This document shows, piece after piece, positions 40,216-51,130 of a DNA stretch of 64,000 bases. The DNA is from Reticulitermes speratus (taxonomy: Eukaryota; Arthropoda; Insecta; Blattodea; Rhinotermitidae), in assembly GCA_021186555.1 (NCBI GenBank), contig JAJKFL010000005.1, positions 25,732,635 to 25,796,634 of the forward strand, read 5' to 3'. Both the position numbers and the translations under genes were made by a program. Every line of letters starts with the position of its first letter. The first letter of the stretch is position 1. The notes beneath the pieces are model-generated. The model was not told the DNA's origin, did no database searches, and worked only from the letters and a program-made list of their open reading frames with translations.

Positions 40216-41160
40216 CCGTCTGATGTAATTACTTTTGAGACAGACCTTTATTTCACCATACATTCCTTCCCAGAAAGGAAATGAGTTGACTTATGAGTTC
40301 ACCATGCTGTGTGTGTGTCCCCTTGCAACTTTTGAACCTGCCTGGAAAGTCTCCTCGAATTGTACGTGTTTAGTAAGCATTCTATATCGCATCGGTTTAT
40401 TCATCAGCGCGAGTTTTATTTTTCCACAATCATCGCCTTTCGTACAAGGCCGCGAATTTCTTGACCAGCTGAGCGGCAGTTAGTTTCTCAAGCAAACCCT
40501 GCTACACGACGTTCGTCAGTCAGTCAGTTCAAAGAAGACATACAAACTAGTCAAACTCCTAATCATTATTGTTCCAGTACCAATTTTGTGGTTCGTGATG
40601 GCGATCTTCGTCTTATTTACTGTTTCCATGGCGTTCTTGTTTGCGCTGTTTGTTAGAGAGTTGGCTTACAAATGATGTCTGCATGCTGTTAGTAGACTTC
40701 GCAAACACAGTCAAGGAAAGAGGCAAAGTTCTACATTTCTCTTCTGCTCCAGCATTTGCTAGTATGAACCAAAGAGAAGTAGGATGCATCTTGACAAATA
40801 TGGCGACAGAAGAAGGCATTCCTGCTAAATAAACTAAGCATGTAGAGGAGAGATGTAATAGTCGTAATGCTGTAAACATAACTACGGCTCTTAATATGGC
40901 GTGTTTGTGTCGTGTTATTGAATGGCTGGAATCCAGCACGACGGATGCCAAGCCCCGCTGAACTGTCTGCGCCAAGTTACATCGAGAAGTGTCTGCCACA
41001 GGCGTCTGTTGTGCCTACAGCAGTTACATATATTGCGCTTTTGCAGGTTGCGAAATACATGAGTCACCATTCTAACACATTTGACATGCTTAGTCTGAAA
41101 ACAGCTAGTATTGTAACAAGAATACGAGCGTGTCAACGATATATATTGGCTAGGACATTT
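40216..41160. other. no gene; short LINE 3' tail
   Basis: About 40445-40530 matches the non-coding LINE tail (CGCGAATTTCTTGACCAGCT, TTAGTTTCTCAAGCAAACCC). Nothing else recognisable. Confidence 0.45.
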
Positions 41161-41164
41161 AGAA

Positions 41165-41395
41165 ACAATTATACGAGATTTGAGGTTCTCACTGCGGTGT
41201 TGCTGAAGATTCAACTCTTCTGCGATGTAACGCTGTGTCGTTTCGCGTGACTTTTCGACGTTTCGGTGGATAGTAGTGCCTTGAAGAATGTTGTTTTTTG
41301 ACGCCTATAAATTAGCAGCATATTTTCAGAGGAACCTGCTGTCACCATCTTCAGGGTAGTAACTTCCGTGAGAACCTTAGATCGGACTGAATAAA
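41165..41395 (+). repeat. family E repeat copy
   Basis: Begins GATTTGAGGTTCTCACTGCG, TGTTGCTGAAGATTCAACTC. The right part on the minus strand gives CCTGAAGATGGTGACAGCAG and GTTCCTCTGAAAAT, a degenerate hammerhead-like core. Confidence 0.65.
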
Positions 41396-41399
41396 TGAC

Positions 41400-41650
41400 A
41401 ATTAATGCTATATGTTTAATGTTTTCATGAACGAGATGGGAGGATAATATTAAAGTGGATCAAGAAATGGGATGGGGGGGCATGGACTGGATTGATATGG
41501 CTCAGGATAGGGAAAGGTGGCGGGCTCTTGTGATTGCGGTAATGAACCTTCGGGTTCCATAAAATGCGGGGAATTTCTTGACTAGCTGAGGACCTGTTAG
41601 CTTCTCAAGAAAGACTGTGCTCCATGGAGTTAGATAGTTGCATGAACGAA
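41400..41650 (+). mobile_element. non-LTR LINE 3' end
   Basis: Reads [20 protein letters not shown], then [20 protein letters not shown] and a stop, then the non-coding tail GGGAATTTCTTGACTAGCTG ... CTCCATGGAGTTAG. This is the cleanest copy of the LINE C-terminus in the window. Confidence 0.85.
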
Positions 41651-42284
41651 CGCTAGTATTGAGAAAGGAAGATGAAAATTAACAAATTATAAATGATGTT
41701 TTTGAGATCAGGCACGGTAGTGAATTATAGCAGATAAAAATAATACTAAAAAGATACGAGATTAACAGTAGACAGCATAATGGAAGATATACGTCAATAC
41801 GAAAATACTGGCACGAACGCGTGGAAAGGACAGCTATACGGAACGACTCCCCCTGGAAAGTACATTCCTACAATCCTATAGGTAGGCGAGAGATATGACG
41901 TCCTGCATGTAAATGGAAGGACCCAAGTACGTAGCGTCGGAACGGGACTTACACGGTCAAATCCTTGTTATGAACGAACAATAATATTAGCATAAACTTT
42001 AATAATGAAATATAGTTTAATTTCACTCACCACACGAGAATATCGGTAGAAGAGAATGTAATTTAAACGAATAAACAGAGCTGTCACGTCCCTTAGTGTT
42101 CAGATGCTCGTAAATGACTTGAATAAATCACGAACAGTTCTTGGAACCCCGCGTCCTGACCTGCACGAACGGAATACTTCCTGCAGTGCAGCCGTATTGT
42201 TGGGGGCGGCAGTAGGTTGCTGTAAGGTTATAAACACATGCAATATTGTATGAAGTCAATGCAGGACTCCGTGGTTATCAGTCA
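41651..42284. other. no gene recognised
   Basis: No recognisable signal. Confidence 0.4.
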
Positions 42285-42490
42285 GCAGGTTAGTTCAGCG
42301 GTAGTGGTCTACAGTTGTATTCGGTAAGTACAGAATGCGATTAACATTTTGGCTGACTGACGAGCTACCCTGAGGATGTTCGTTGCCTTCCTCAGTCTAC
42401 CTGTGTACTTTGAGTGACCCCACGATCGCCTCCTTCCAAATTATTATTTACCTATCATGATTATAATCCTGTCTCATCTCATGCTGTGTA
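42285..42490 (+). mobile_element. tRNA-like SINE remnant, family D
   Basis: GTTAGTTCAGCGGTAGTGGT as A-box-like start, then GCCTTCCTCAGTCTACCTGT and CACGATCGCCTCCTTCCAAA. The B-box is eroded. Confidence 0.5.
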
Positions 42491-42649
42491 ACAAATTTTT
42501 AACGATTGAAAGCACAGTTGTTACTTACTGTATGTACCGCTTGCCTTAACGTTAAAAGTTCGGAATTTTGACCACTAAGTATGTTTATGGCTTTCGTATG
42601 ATCTCAGAACAAACACGAATTATTTCCCTGTAGTTCATTACCGCCAAGA

Positions 42650-42925
42650 ACCAGGACAGCGTACGTGGTATACTGAGCAGGCTACAGACTGTAAGGCTGC
42701 GGTATCGTCGTTCAATTCTCGGCAAGGTGAAGAGTTTTTTCTCTTATCCAAGGCATCTAGACCGACTCTGCGGGCCCCCTCAGTCTCATATTCAATGGAT
42801 ACCTGGGATGTCTTCTCTCGGGTGAGGGGGGAACCGGGGCGTGAATCTGACCACTCACCTCCATCTAGTGCTGAGTTTAAGAATGCATGGAGCTATAACT
42901 CCACTCCACCATATTCCTTCATAGC
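42650..42925 (+). mobile_element. tRNA-derived SINE, family C, degraded head
   Basis: CGTTCAATTCTCGGCAAGGT as B-box relic; body TCTAGACCGACTCTGCGGGC, CAGTCTCATATTCAATGGAT and CACTCACCTCCATCTAGTGC. Confidence 0.75.
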
Positions 42926-43024
42926 GTACAGATGGACAACCTTACTTGTACATCATTACCAGATTGGTCTCTGTAATGGAGACACAGCTTTTTCAGTGAC
43001 GTAGGAACTGAATCCTTACTGAGC

Positions 43025-43220
43025 GGTGGTAATTAGAGGGCCTGGTAGAGCGGAAAGTTTCTACACGTATTTATATTGAATCTCGGTTGGAATACCGGCC
43101 CTCCTGCCTTGAAACTTTTGTGGTTTTCATCCATACCTGTGGACAAACACCGGCACAACATCTTGAAAGATACCCACGCCATCTCCTTCCAACTCATTAT
43201 ATATCTTTTCTACATAAACG
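43025..43220 (+). mobile_element. tRNA-like SINE remnant, family D
   Basis: GGGCCTGGTAGAGCGGAAAG, GAATCTCGGTTGGAATACCG, CACGCCATCTCCTTCCAACT. Order agrees with the other family D copies. Confidence 0.45.
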
Positions 43221-43253
43221 ACATTCCCTTTTGTTTTTAAATGATTAGTAATT

Positions 43254-43766
43254 AATAAAAACCAGCATCAATCACAACTACATTTATTGTGTAACAGCAG
43301 ATTGCTACCAACGAGCTACATGTTTCGGTCCTTACGGACCATCATCTGGCTACATATAAGAACTTGAAAATAAGGTAAAAATGTATATATATATATATAT
43401 ATATATTTCCTGTGAGATCTCACATATTCATTACGGCTCTTAATTGCTTTAAATTCTTTCTTGGTAGCTTAAACTACATGAGTCGTGGTTTTGAGTTTCT
43501 TATTCCAGACATTTTAAAATACCATGCAGTTTAAAATGTTTTTTTCTAAGATCTCTTTGAAAATAACGATGAAGGTTTAAAATGCTGAAACTGAGTCAGC
43601 TTGTTCTAAATTTGTATTTCCAATGCCCTCTTTGGATGCGTGTAGGAAGTTCTTTTTCTTTCCTTCACTTTCCACTTACGAAATAACGATGTTTCTGATT
43701 TTTGGTAAGAGTATATTGTTACACAATAACTATAGTTGTGTCTTGATGGTGGTTTTCATTAATTAT
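43254..43766. repeat. 513-bp element with inverted ends around a hammerhead-like motif
   Basis: The left end TTAATAAAAACCAGCATCAA ... TTATTGTGTAACAG resembles the reverse complement of the right end (TTGTTACACAATAACTATAG ... GTGGTTTTCATTAATTATTA). A degenerate hammerhead motif (43314-43351) and a TA microsatellite (43384-43406) lie inside. Possibly a relic of the same element class as 52703-53276. Confidence 0.5.
43314..43351 (-). ncRNA. hammerhead-ribozyme-like motif, one core change
   Basis: Minus strand: AGC, then CAGATGA (a hammerhead needs CTGANGA, so the second core base is A instead of T), then TGGTCCGTAAGGACC, which pairs as stem II, then GAA, ACATGT, A, GCT. Stem I AGC:GCT pairs. 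The changed core base should abolish or strongly reduce cleavage. Confidence 0.5.
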
Positions 43767-44299
43767 TAACGATTAGCTACCATTATCGTCATCTTTCTCT
43801 CTCATCCGGCGCTGTGATGTACAAGCCCTGCTGTTCACTATGTCTGAGCGCTCGTAGGTAGCCCGGTGACCAAATCAGCGGCTAAACAGCATAAGACATT
43901 TTGCATTTAAATGGACGGTATCGATACTTTCTGAGCAACACGTAGTAGAAATCTTCCGTCTGTCCTTACCTGTCAAGCTGCACTATGAAGTAGTGCCTTA
44001 AGCAAGTTCTAGGTAATTCGTGACCAGGTTTACGGCGCACGCGAACTTACACAACAATACTGCAGTGGTGGGGGGGGGGGGGGATAACTTGCTAAACCGG
44101 TTGGTAATGCTCTGACGTTTCACTATGTGTGATTTCACTTCTTCAGATCACTTTTCTTGCTTTCTGTATTTACTGTACCTTCACTGTACTCCAACTTACA
44201 GTGTGACTACGGAATCTGAGACTCAAAACCGCCAATACAAAAAGCTCACCACTGGATACGATAAGAAGCCCCACCCAATTCGTATCTTCACAATGTACC
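43767..44299. other. no gene; 14-base G run
   Basis: G run at 44070-44083. No recognisable coding sequence. Confidence 0.4.
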
Positions 44300-44575
44300 A
44301 GGGGAAGATCCGTTATCAGAGGCCATGGCCTTCCTGTGAAGGCATAACTCTCGTCTTTAACCTATGAAGTAGATGGAGATGAGTGGTCAGCTTCCCACCC
44401 CGGCTGCTGTACGCCCTATGACAGTGGCCCCAGTACCCAATGGAGAAGAGGCTGAATGGGCATCAGAGTTGGTTTGGATGCGCTGATGAAAAGAGAAATC
44501 TATGTCTTCGCCGGGAATCGAACTCGATTCTCCGGTCATCCAGCCCGTAGCTTGGTCACTGTGTTCATTGAGCCA
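44300..44575 (-). mobile_element. tRNA-derived SINE, family C
   Basis: Body AGAGGCTGAATGGGCATCAG and GTTGGTTTGGATGCGCTGAT; head CGCCGGGAATCGAACTCGAT ... ATCCAGCCCGTAGCTTGGTC. Confidence 0.8.
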
Positions 44576-44798
44576 TTTGGTTCATACTTTCACAACGTAC
44601 TTTCTTAAGCTCCACCCTAATGTTATCACTGCGTCTCATTCTACGTCTTGTAAGTAGAAAGTTTTCAACAGAATTTTCTCCCGTGTCTTGTATGCTATTC
44701 TAGCTGCATGCACAGCCCATCGTAGCCTCCTGCATTTCAATACCCCAACAGTGGCAGTGACCTGTACAAACCGCAAAGTTCCTTCTTATGTACTAGGC

Positions 44799-45088
44799 CA
44801 GCGTTTTCCAAACTGTTTTGGTCGCGAAACACTTTTTAACTCAGTAAATATTTACGGAACACATGTTTTATGGTCCGTAATTTATCAAATAGAAAACAGC
44901 GCAACGAGATCTGTTAGTCACCAAATGAAAGGTTCTTATAAAAATTCTTATGTGAACAGTGTCTTAAACTATGATCAAATGTGCTAAATTCATATTTAAT
45001 AAAAACATATGATTTTTTTTTGGTTTCTCACCTTTTTCACGGAACACCTATTCACATCTCGCGTAACACTACAGTTTGGGAAACGCTG
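44799..45088. mobile_element. hAT-type MITE, 290 bp, with 8-bp target duplication
   Basis: Terminal inverted repeats CAGCGTTTTCCAAACTG and, reversed, CAGCGTTTCCCAAACTG. Flanks TACTAGGC (44791-44798) and TACTAGGT (45089-45096) agree at seven of eight positions, the length made by hAT transposases. The inside is non-coding. Confidence 0.88.
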
Positions 45089-45254
45089 TACTAGGTATAT
45101 TATAAACTGCCCGCTTACTTCACCCTTCGTTATGACTACCAACACTGTGTGAACAAAGTGGCTGTGCGAGTGCACGGGGATATAAGGATGCGAGCTCGGT
45201 CAGAAAGAGTTAACAACTCGACGAAAAAAGTGCTGGAATTCGATCCATGGTACT

Positions 45255-45420
45255 CCTTTTCCTTTCCTTAGCTGAGGGACTCAAGGAGGACTCTGCTCCA
45301 TTGCGTTAGTTGGTCTCATTTACTGCAGCTCGGTCGAGTGAAGCTGTTTTAATTCTCTGCATTCCATCCGCCAGCTGTGAAGCCCGCCATACCTCCCCGT
45401 TCCGTTGCGCCTCAGTGGAG
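45255..45420 (+). mobile_element. non-LTR LINE non-coding 3' tail fragment
   Basis: CCTTAGCTGAGGGACTCAAG and GACTCTGCTCCATTGCGTTA correspond to the tail after the stop codon in the 41400 copy. Confidence 0.55.
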
Positions 45421-45554
45421 TAGTACTTAACATGTCATTACTAACCAAAGCATGTTGACAGCAGTACAGGAATCCGTCCTGTCAAAATTTCGGGCATCTT
45501 AACAATACTGCCTTCTACTGTATTGTGGACCCTGAGTTAACAGATAATTCTGGT

Positions 45555-45868
45555 TAACCCTATGGGCCATGATGAAGATAGATGTCCCTGGACTTAATTA
45601 AGGACCACCATAAACGAATGTGCAGGAGTGGAGACATAGCTCCACACTTCCTTAACCTCGGCACACTAGTAGGCCTGACGTGCCAGCTAAACGCCTCGCC
45701 GATTTACACTGGGGAAACCCCACCCCCAGCCGGTAAATTGCATATGAGGCTGGGTGGGCTCCCCTGCCAGTCAGAACACGGTGTCGTGGAGAAAACTCTC
45801 TTGCCTCAGACAGGAATATAATCTCGACTTCTCCGCAATCGAGCCCATACCTTTCTTGCTATGCTGAT
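45555..45868 (-). mobile_element. tRNA-derived SINE, family C, degraded
   Basis: 3' part GGAGTGGAGACATAGCTCCA, body ATGAGGCTGGGTGGGCTCCC, head relic TCTCCGCAATCGAGCCCATA. It ends just before the mariner element, which may have landed in or beside its head. Confidence 0.7.
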
Positions 45869-45873
45869 AGAAA

Positions 45874-47200
45874 TACAGGTGTCCACAAAGTCTTCGAACA
45901 ATTTAAAAAAGTTATTAAATACAAATGAACAGATAACTCTGTGCGGTTTGTTGCATAATAAACAAACATTATAAAAGTTTTTTTTACATAATTTAGAAAA
46001 TTTCCACATGGCACAATTCGTAGCACGAAGCACATCAAGACGGTATTCAATTTCCATCCACGTTCGTTCTAACATCACTTCATCAACGGTGGCAATGGCG
46101 TCAGTGATCCCTTCCTTCAGGTCGTTGATGTCCGGAACCTTACTCATATAAACGATATCTTTAACATATCCCCATAGGAAGAAGTCCATGGGAGTGATAT
46201 CGGGAGAACGTGGTGGCCAGTGAATTGTTCCTCCTCTTCCAATCCACCTGTTTGGAAATGTTTCGCTGAGGAACTGGCGACTGCTTGTCCCCAGTGGGGT
46301 GGGGCACCATCCTGCTGAAATATGATAGTTGGTTGCAAACGTTCCAACTGTGGTACCACGAATTCTCTCAAAAGATTAAGATAAACATCAGAATTAATTG
46401 GTTTTTCTGAGAAGAAAAATGGCCCATTGAAGCGATTGTGCATGATGGCGCACTAAACATTAACCTTTCGGATTATCTCGTTGAATCTCCCTGGTCTCAT
46501 GAGGCTGTTCTGATCCCCAAATCCTGACATTCTGCCTGTTCAGTTTTCCTGAGACATGAAAGGTTTCCTCATCACTCAAACAGACACGTTTGAGGAAGTG
46601 TTCATCTTCACTAAGGCGGTCCAGCAGGCTAACAGCAAACTCTTTCCTTTGGGGTTTATCATTTGGTTTGAGAGCCTGCAGATGTTGCACTTTGTATGCA
46701 TATAGACGCAACTTCTTGTGCAAAGCTTTGTGAATTGTTGATGGTGGTAATTGTAGCTCCCTAGAAGCAGTACGTATCGATTTCGAAGGGCTACGAACAA
46801 ATGCTTCACGAACACGATTGACAGGTGGATTGGAAGAGGAGGACCAATTCTCTGGCCACCACGTTCTCCCGATATCACTCCCATGGACTTCTTCCTGTGG
46901 GGATATGTTAAAGATATCGTTTATAAGACTAAGGTTCGGGACATCAACGACCTGAAGCAAAGGATCACTGACGCCATTGCCACCGCTGATGAAGCGATGT
47001 TAGAACAAACGTGGATGGAAACTGAATACCGTCTTGATGTGCTTCGTGCTACGAATGGTGCCCATGTGGACGTTTTCTGAATTATGTGTAAAAAACTTTT
47101 ATAATGTTTCTTTATTATGCAACAAACTGCACAGAGTTATCTGTTCATTTGTATTCAATAACTTTTTAAAATTGTTGGAAGACTTTGCGGACACCCTGTA
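45874..47200 (-). mobile_element. rearranged mariner-family transposon with two inverted copies of one end
   Basis: Both ends read TACAGGTGTCCACAAAGTCT (left) and, reversed, TACAGGGTGTCCGCAAAGTC (right): the same terminus twice. The minus strand carries the transposase from NPPVNRVREAFVRSPSKSIR through SDEETFHVSGKLNRQNVRIW and IIFQQDGAPPHWG (a catalytic D) to MDFFLWGYVKDIVY (next catalytic D) and EYRLDVLRATN. The N-terminal helix-turn-helix part is missing. On the plus strand from about 46821 the last part is present again: RWIGRGG-like start, MDFFLWGYVKDIVYKTKVRD, EYRLDVLRATNGAHVDVF, stop. The arms are about 378 and 380 bp and meet the single-copy middle at an ACAGGTGG microhomology (46244-46251 and 46821-46828). 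Confidence 0.9.
45975..46830 (-). pseudogene. mariner transposase pseudogene, N-terminus missing, frameshifted
   Basis: Reads from the second DNA-binding helix region (SIRTASRELQLPPSTIHKAL) to near the C-terminus in three pieces in different frames: about 46830-46460, 46443-46250 and 46200-45995. It cannot encode an active enzyme because about the first 60 residues are absent and the frame breaks twice. Confidence 0.85.
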
Positions 47201-47924
47201 TAAGAGACCGTGACGTAAGAAACAATAGTAGAAGAGTTGTGTTATTTGCGAAGAGTGGATCAGAAAAAATGTGGGACAGTGGTGGTGACGTCATATGAAT
47301 TAATGTACCGGCATTTGCCTGGATTGACTGAGAAAAATCCACGAAACTGAGCTGGAATAACCGAGATTTCAACTCGGAACCTCCCGAATACACACACAGC
47401 AGGCGTGCGAAACATTCTACCACGACGTCCCATCTGTTGATGCTCAGTATACACGACGAGGTGTTCCTCGTAGCATACAACGCACAGTTTTCCTTTAATC
47501 AGTCACAACAGAACCATTAAAGGCAAGGTCTTTGTGTTCGTTTGAAATCGTGAAATTGCGTGCTGATCAAAGCCTTTAGAGACATTTCTTTTCTCCTGTT
47601 TCAGCCGTCGTATTTGAGTGTGACAGAACGTCTTTTTATTTGTGCCACTGCCGTAGAAACGTTACATTTATTTTACCGTGGTTCACGTGCCAAATGAATG
47701 AGTATTGATTTTATGTCGCTTTTATCCGTCATACAAATGAAGCATTCAACAGAATAATTCTTGGACATGAAGCCAACTGCCGCGTGATGTAATTACTGGC
47801 AGTGTAAATGCAAAGTTGTCACAGCTCCCAATCACCATATTACTATATAAATTAGCGGTTGAATGAAATGTATGATGTGTAAATTAACGTGTGCCCGTGC
47901 TTCATTGCAAACCACACCACAGGG
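47201..47924. other. no gene recognised
   Basis: A tRNA-like minus-strand trace at about 47330-47440 (CAACTCGGAACCTCCCGAAT). Otherwise nothing. Confidence 0.4.
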
Positions 47925-48100
47925 AAGTGGAGGTGTAGCTCCACGCGTTCTTAGGTTTCACATCCCTGCCGATTTACTCCCACGGAAAGAACCAATGGTT
48001 CTCATTGGATAGGGGGTTTGGTGTGTGCCAGGCAGGGAAAAATACCTTCTGCTGTCGGAATTTGAAACCCGATCGTCAAGCCCACAGCTCAGTCGCTGTA
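47925..48100 (-). mobile_element. tRNA-derived SINE, family C, internal deletion
   Basis: GGAAGTGGAGGTGTAGCTCC, then GGCAGGGAAAAATACCTTCT, head GAATTTGAAACCCGATCGTC and AAGCCCACAGCTCAGTCGCT. Shorter than the family norm. Confidence 0.65.
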
Positions 48101-49329
48101 GTGAATTATCTCGTAAACTGTCAAAATATTATCTTTTTTTTTTTGTCAGACTACGTGAAAGACATGGTGAAAACTTATCATATTACGAGGGGACCTTGAG
48201 GTTTAACGTCACTCTTGAGGTGCCTGGAATGGCATGACAAAACGCGTGTAATTTCTGCTAAGTTTCATAAGGAACAATTTACGATGAATCAATCAAAATT
48301 CCATTTAACACATTTAAAAATAAATTCTGAGTCACTATGAATACCTCACTGGGGTTTCTTTATCTCTGCGAAGTGAATGCAAGTGATGTGCGTGAATGTG
48401 TGCAACCCCTCTTTTTACAAACCCACATATCCTCCGCCGACACCTTATTTATTACAATCGTAGGTTGGATTGTTGCGGTCAGCGTCGCGACTACCAATAA
48501 CTACACACGAACACGTCTGACCTACTTTCCTGCTGTAGCCTTACACCATCGATTTCCGGCAAGCAGACACAGCAGTTAAATTTTATCAAAGGCGTCTATT
48601 GCTCTTAGGGGAGCTTATTCCACTGTACTGGTGGCTCAGGTGACAAGCTACTTGCATATTGCTATATCGGTGTATTGATTACAGGCTCGTTCCTTTTTAT
48701 GAAATAGGAAATTTTAGACGAATGGCATTCAAAAGAAATATTATATTACTCCGATCACAAACTTCGAGTGATTACATAAACATTTTTATATAAGAACATT
48801 ATAATAGGTGGAAGTGAATAAGTTTACGCGCCGGCCGCCTTACCGCTGGTACCATTAACATTTTAAGGGCCATTGGTCACTTTATATATCACCAGGCTTA
48901 ACAGTAGAAAATTCTACGTTCTGCCCCCAGAGTATATTAGTTTGTTTTTGTGGATCTCGGAACAAACAGCTGTTATTTCCATACAACATTAACTGATTGG
49001 TTTTTATAACCGAGACGGAGTGTGTTTCCTGCGCGGTACGGACTGGATATTTACATGTAATACAGGTAAATCTTAACGCTGGTCTGGAAATGGTATAAGG
49101 AGCTGTGGTCTAGAAGTTTTCGCAAAGAGAAAAATGTTCTTACAGGGTACCGAATCCCTGTCATCGGGATCCTAGTCTGGCACTTTAGTTTTCCCAGCTA
49201 CCAGTTCAAAGAAGAAGATGAATTCTATCATTAGGCATGTTAGACGAGAGCAAGGCGGCCGTTTTGACCTTAAACATGGAGATAAGATATGGTGACAGTT
49301 ATGACCCGGATCTTAGGACAGCTCAGTTA
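48101..49329. other. no gene recognised
   Basis: No repeat or coding signal identified. Confidence 0.4.
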
Positions 49330-49505
49330 ATCAAGTGACTGGATACAGGCTGACGGACTGGAGTTCGATGCCGGCAGGGTTGAGTGCTTCTACACATATT
49401 TGCTGTCGCGACGTCCAGACTGGTTGTTGCAGCCTGAAGCTGACCACTCGCCTCATCTAGCGCAAAGTTTAACAGTTATGGTTATAGCCTTCTGGGCCAT
49501 GACAA
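49330..49505 (+). mobile_element. tRNA-derived SINE, family C, degraded
   Basis: AGTTCGATGCCGGCAGGGTT as B-box relic, GACGTCCAGACTGGTTGTTG as body and CACTCGCCTCATCTAGCGCA as 3' part. Confidence 0.6.
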
Positions 49506-49539
49506 CATGTAGTTTGGTAAACAGGTACCTGGTACCGTC

Positions 49540-49720
49540 ATATTCAGTGTAGAAAAAATGATAGTATCTGATTTCTTCGAATCGTTGATACCTGTCTACA
49601 AAACCAGACGGTGTCATATCTCAGAGAATCGTCTTCACAATATTCATCGCCGTGTGAACTTCATGTCTCACAAGGTCAAGAATGGGTGGAGGTTTACTTC
49701 AATGATACGTATAAAGAGTC
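49540..49720 (+). repeat. family E repeat copy, degraded
   Basis: CAGACGGTGTCATATCTCAG and CATCGCCGTGTGAACTTCAT match other family E members. Confidence 0.4.
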
Positions 49721-50741
49721 ATGGCTTGATTGTTTGTACACAGACTCCTTATTTGTACCTTAATGTTACATCATGAGTAATTTCTTTTGTTTTTACACGC
49801 TTGTAAAAATATGAAAATACATTTCTTAACGTCTTCTAAGATTTCAAGGCAGGACTACTGCACGAGTGTGTAGATACCACAGAATACCGTGTCTGTTCGC
49901 TGATTCTAAGAATGCGGCCCCACCAGCGGGTCACTTCGGCTTTCCGCAAATAAGTTTTTTGTTTCTCTAAATTTACGTAATTAACATAGTAAGTTCATTT
50001 TTAAGCAGTCTGTTAGCGCCAGCTATAATACTTTCATGACGTCATCAACTCAATTTATGACCGGCAAATTACAAAATAGCTGCTCATTACAAAGTGATAA
50101 TTAGTCCTTGTGGAAGAAAAAGAAGGTGGAACACGAGGTCGCTAGGCGTTTGTGTCCAGTCATAGAGTCTGTCTTGTTAGGCGGTCTCGACGGACATTTG
50201 ATAACTGCTGGCATACTTTTGTATCACTGTCCTTAGAGTCTCAAACTCTCTCATTCTCCGTGTTTCTCTGAGATCGTGTTCATTTTGTTGGTTGTAAGTG
50301 GAAGATTATGCTGTACAATGGGTTGCGCTGATGGCATAACAGCACAAAAGAAAAAATGGCGACTTGCGAAATCGCAGGAATGTATGAGTGACGCTTCAAT
50401 CAGTGTGGTTTAAACTTTACTTGGTATAGTGTGTCAGCATACTGTTATGAAACAGACCGGCGTATGCACGAGGAGAATGTTCACCGTTTAAAGCCTAGTG
50501 GTTGCTTACCCAACACCAGGTTTAACACTAAAACTCTTGAGTTTTTCGCAGTGTGTGTTGATACGTTCATATTATTCTCACAATAAACAGCCACTATCTC
50601 CCTAAACAGTATTCGTCTAATTGTCTTTCTAATGGAAGCACACTGTGTTCTCCGTGAGATACGAAATTAATATTTGATAATATAGATACATTTCAGTCGT
50701 CAAAGGGATGAAACTCTTTGAAGCCTAAAGTTCATCTGCAT
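49721..50741. other. no gene recognised
   Basis: Nothing identified. Confidence 0.4.
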
Positions 50742-50818
50742 TCTAACTAACTAACTAACTAATAACTAACAACTAACTAACTACTGACTGACTGACTGAC
50801 TGACGACTGACTGACTGA
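50742..50818. repeat. compound tetranucleotide repeat (CTAA)n then (CTGA)n
   Basis: About ten CTAA units with small interruptions, followed by about eight CTGA units. The two arrays differ by one transition, so the second probably grew from a mutated unit of the first. Confidence 0.95.
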
Positions 50819-50824
50819 TGAGAT

Positions 50825-51130
50825 TAACGCCATGGAGCAGAGTCCTTCCTGAGAAGCTAACAGGCCCTCAGCTAGTCAAGACCCCGCATTTTATGCAACC
50901 CGAAGGTTCATCACCGCATTCGAAAGAGCCGGCTACCTGTCCCTATCCTGAGCCAGATCAATGCAGTCCTTGCCTCCCCATCCCAATTCTTGAATATCCA
51001 TTTTAATATTATCCTCCCATATACGCCAAGATCTTCAAGTGGTCTCTTTCCCTCAGGTCTCCCTGTCAAAACCCTGTGTGCACCTCTCGTGTCTCCCATA
51101 CGTGCCACATGTCCCGCCCAGACGTTCATC
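50825..51130 (-). mobile_element. non-LTR LINE 3' end
   Basis: Minus strand reads [40 protein letters not shown] and, after a gap, [13 protein letters not shown], then the tail CTTGACTAGCTGAGGGCCTG. Same family as 41400, opposite orientation. Confidence 0.85.
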
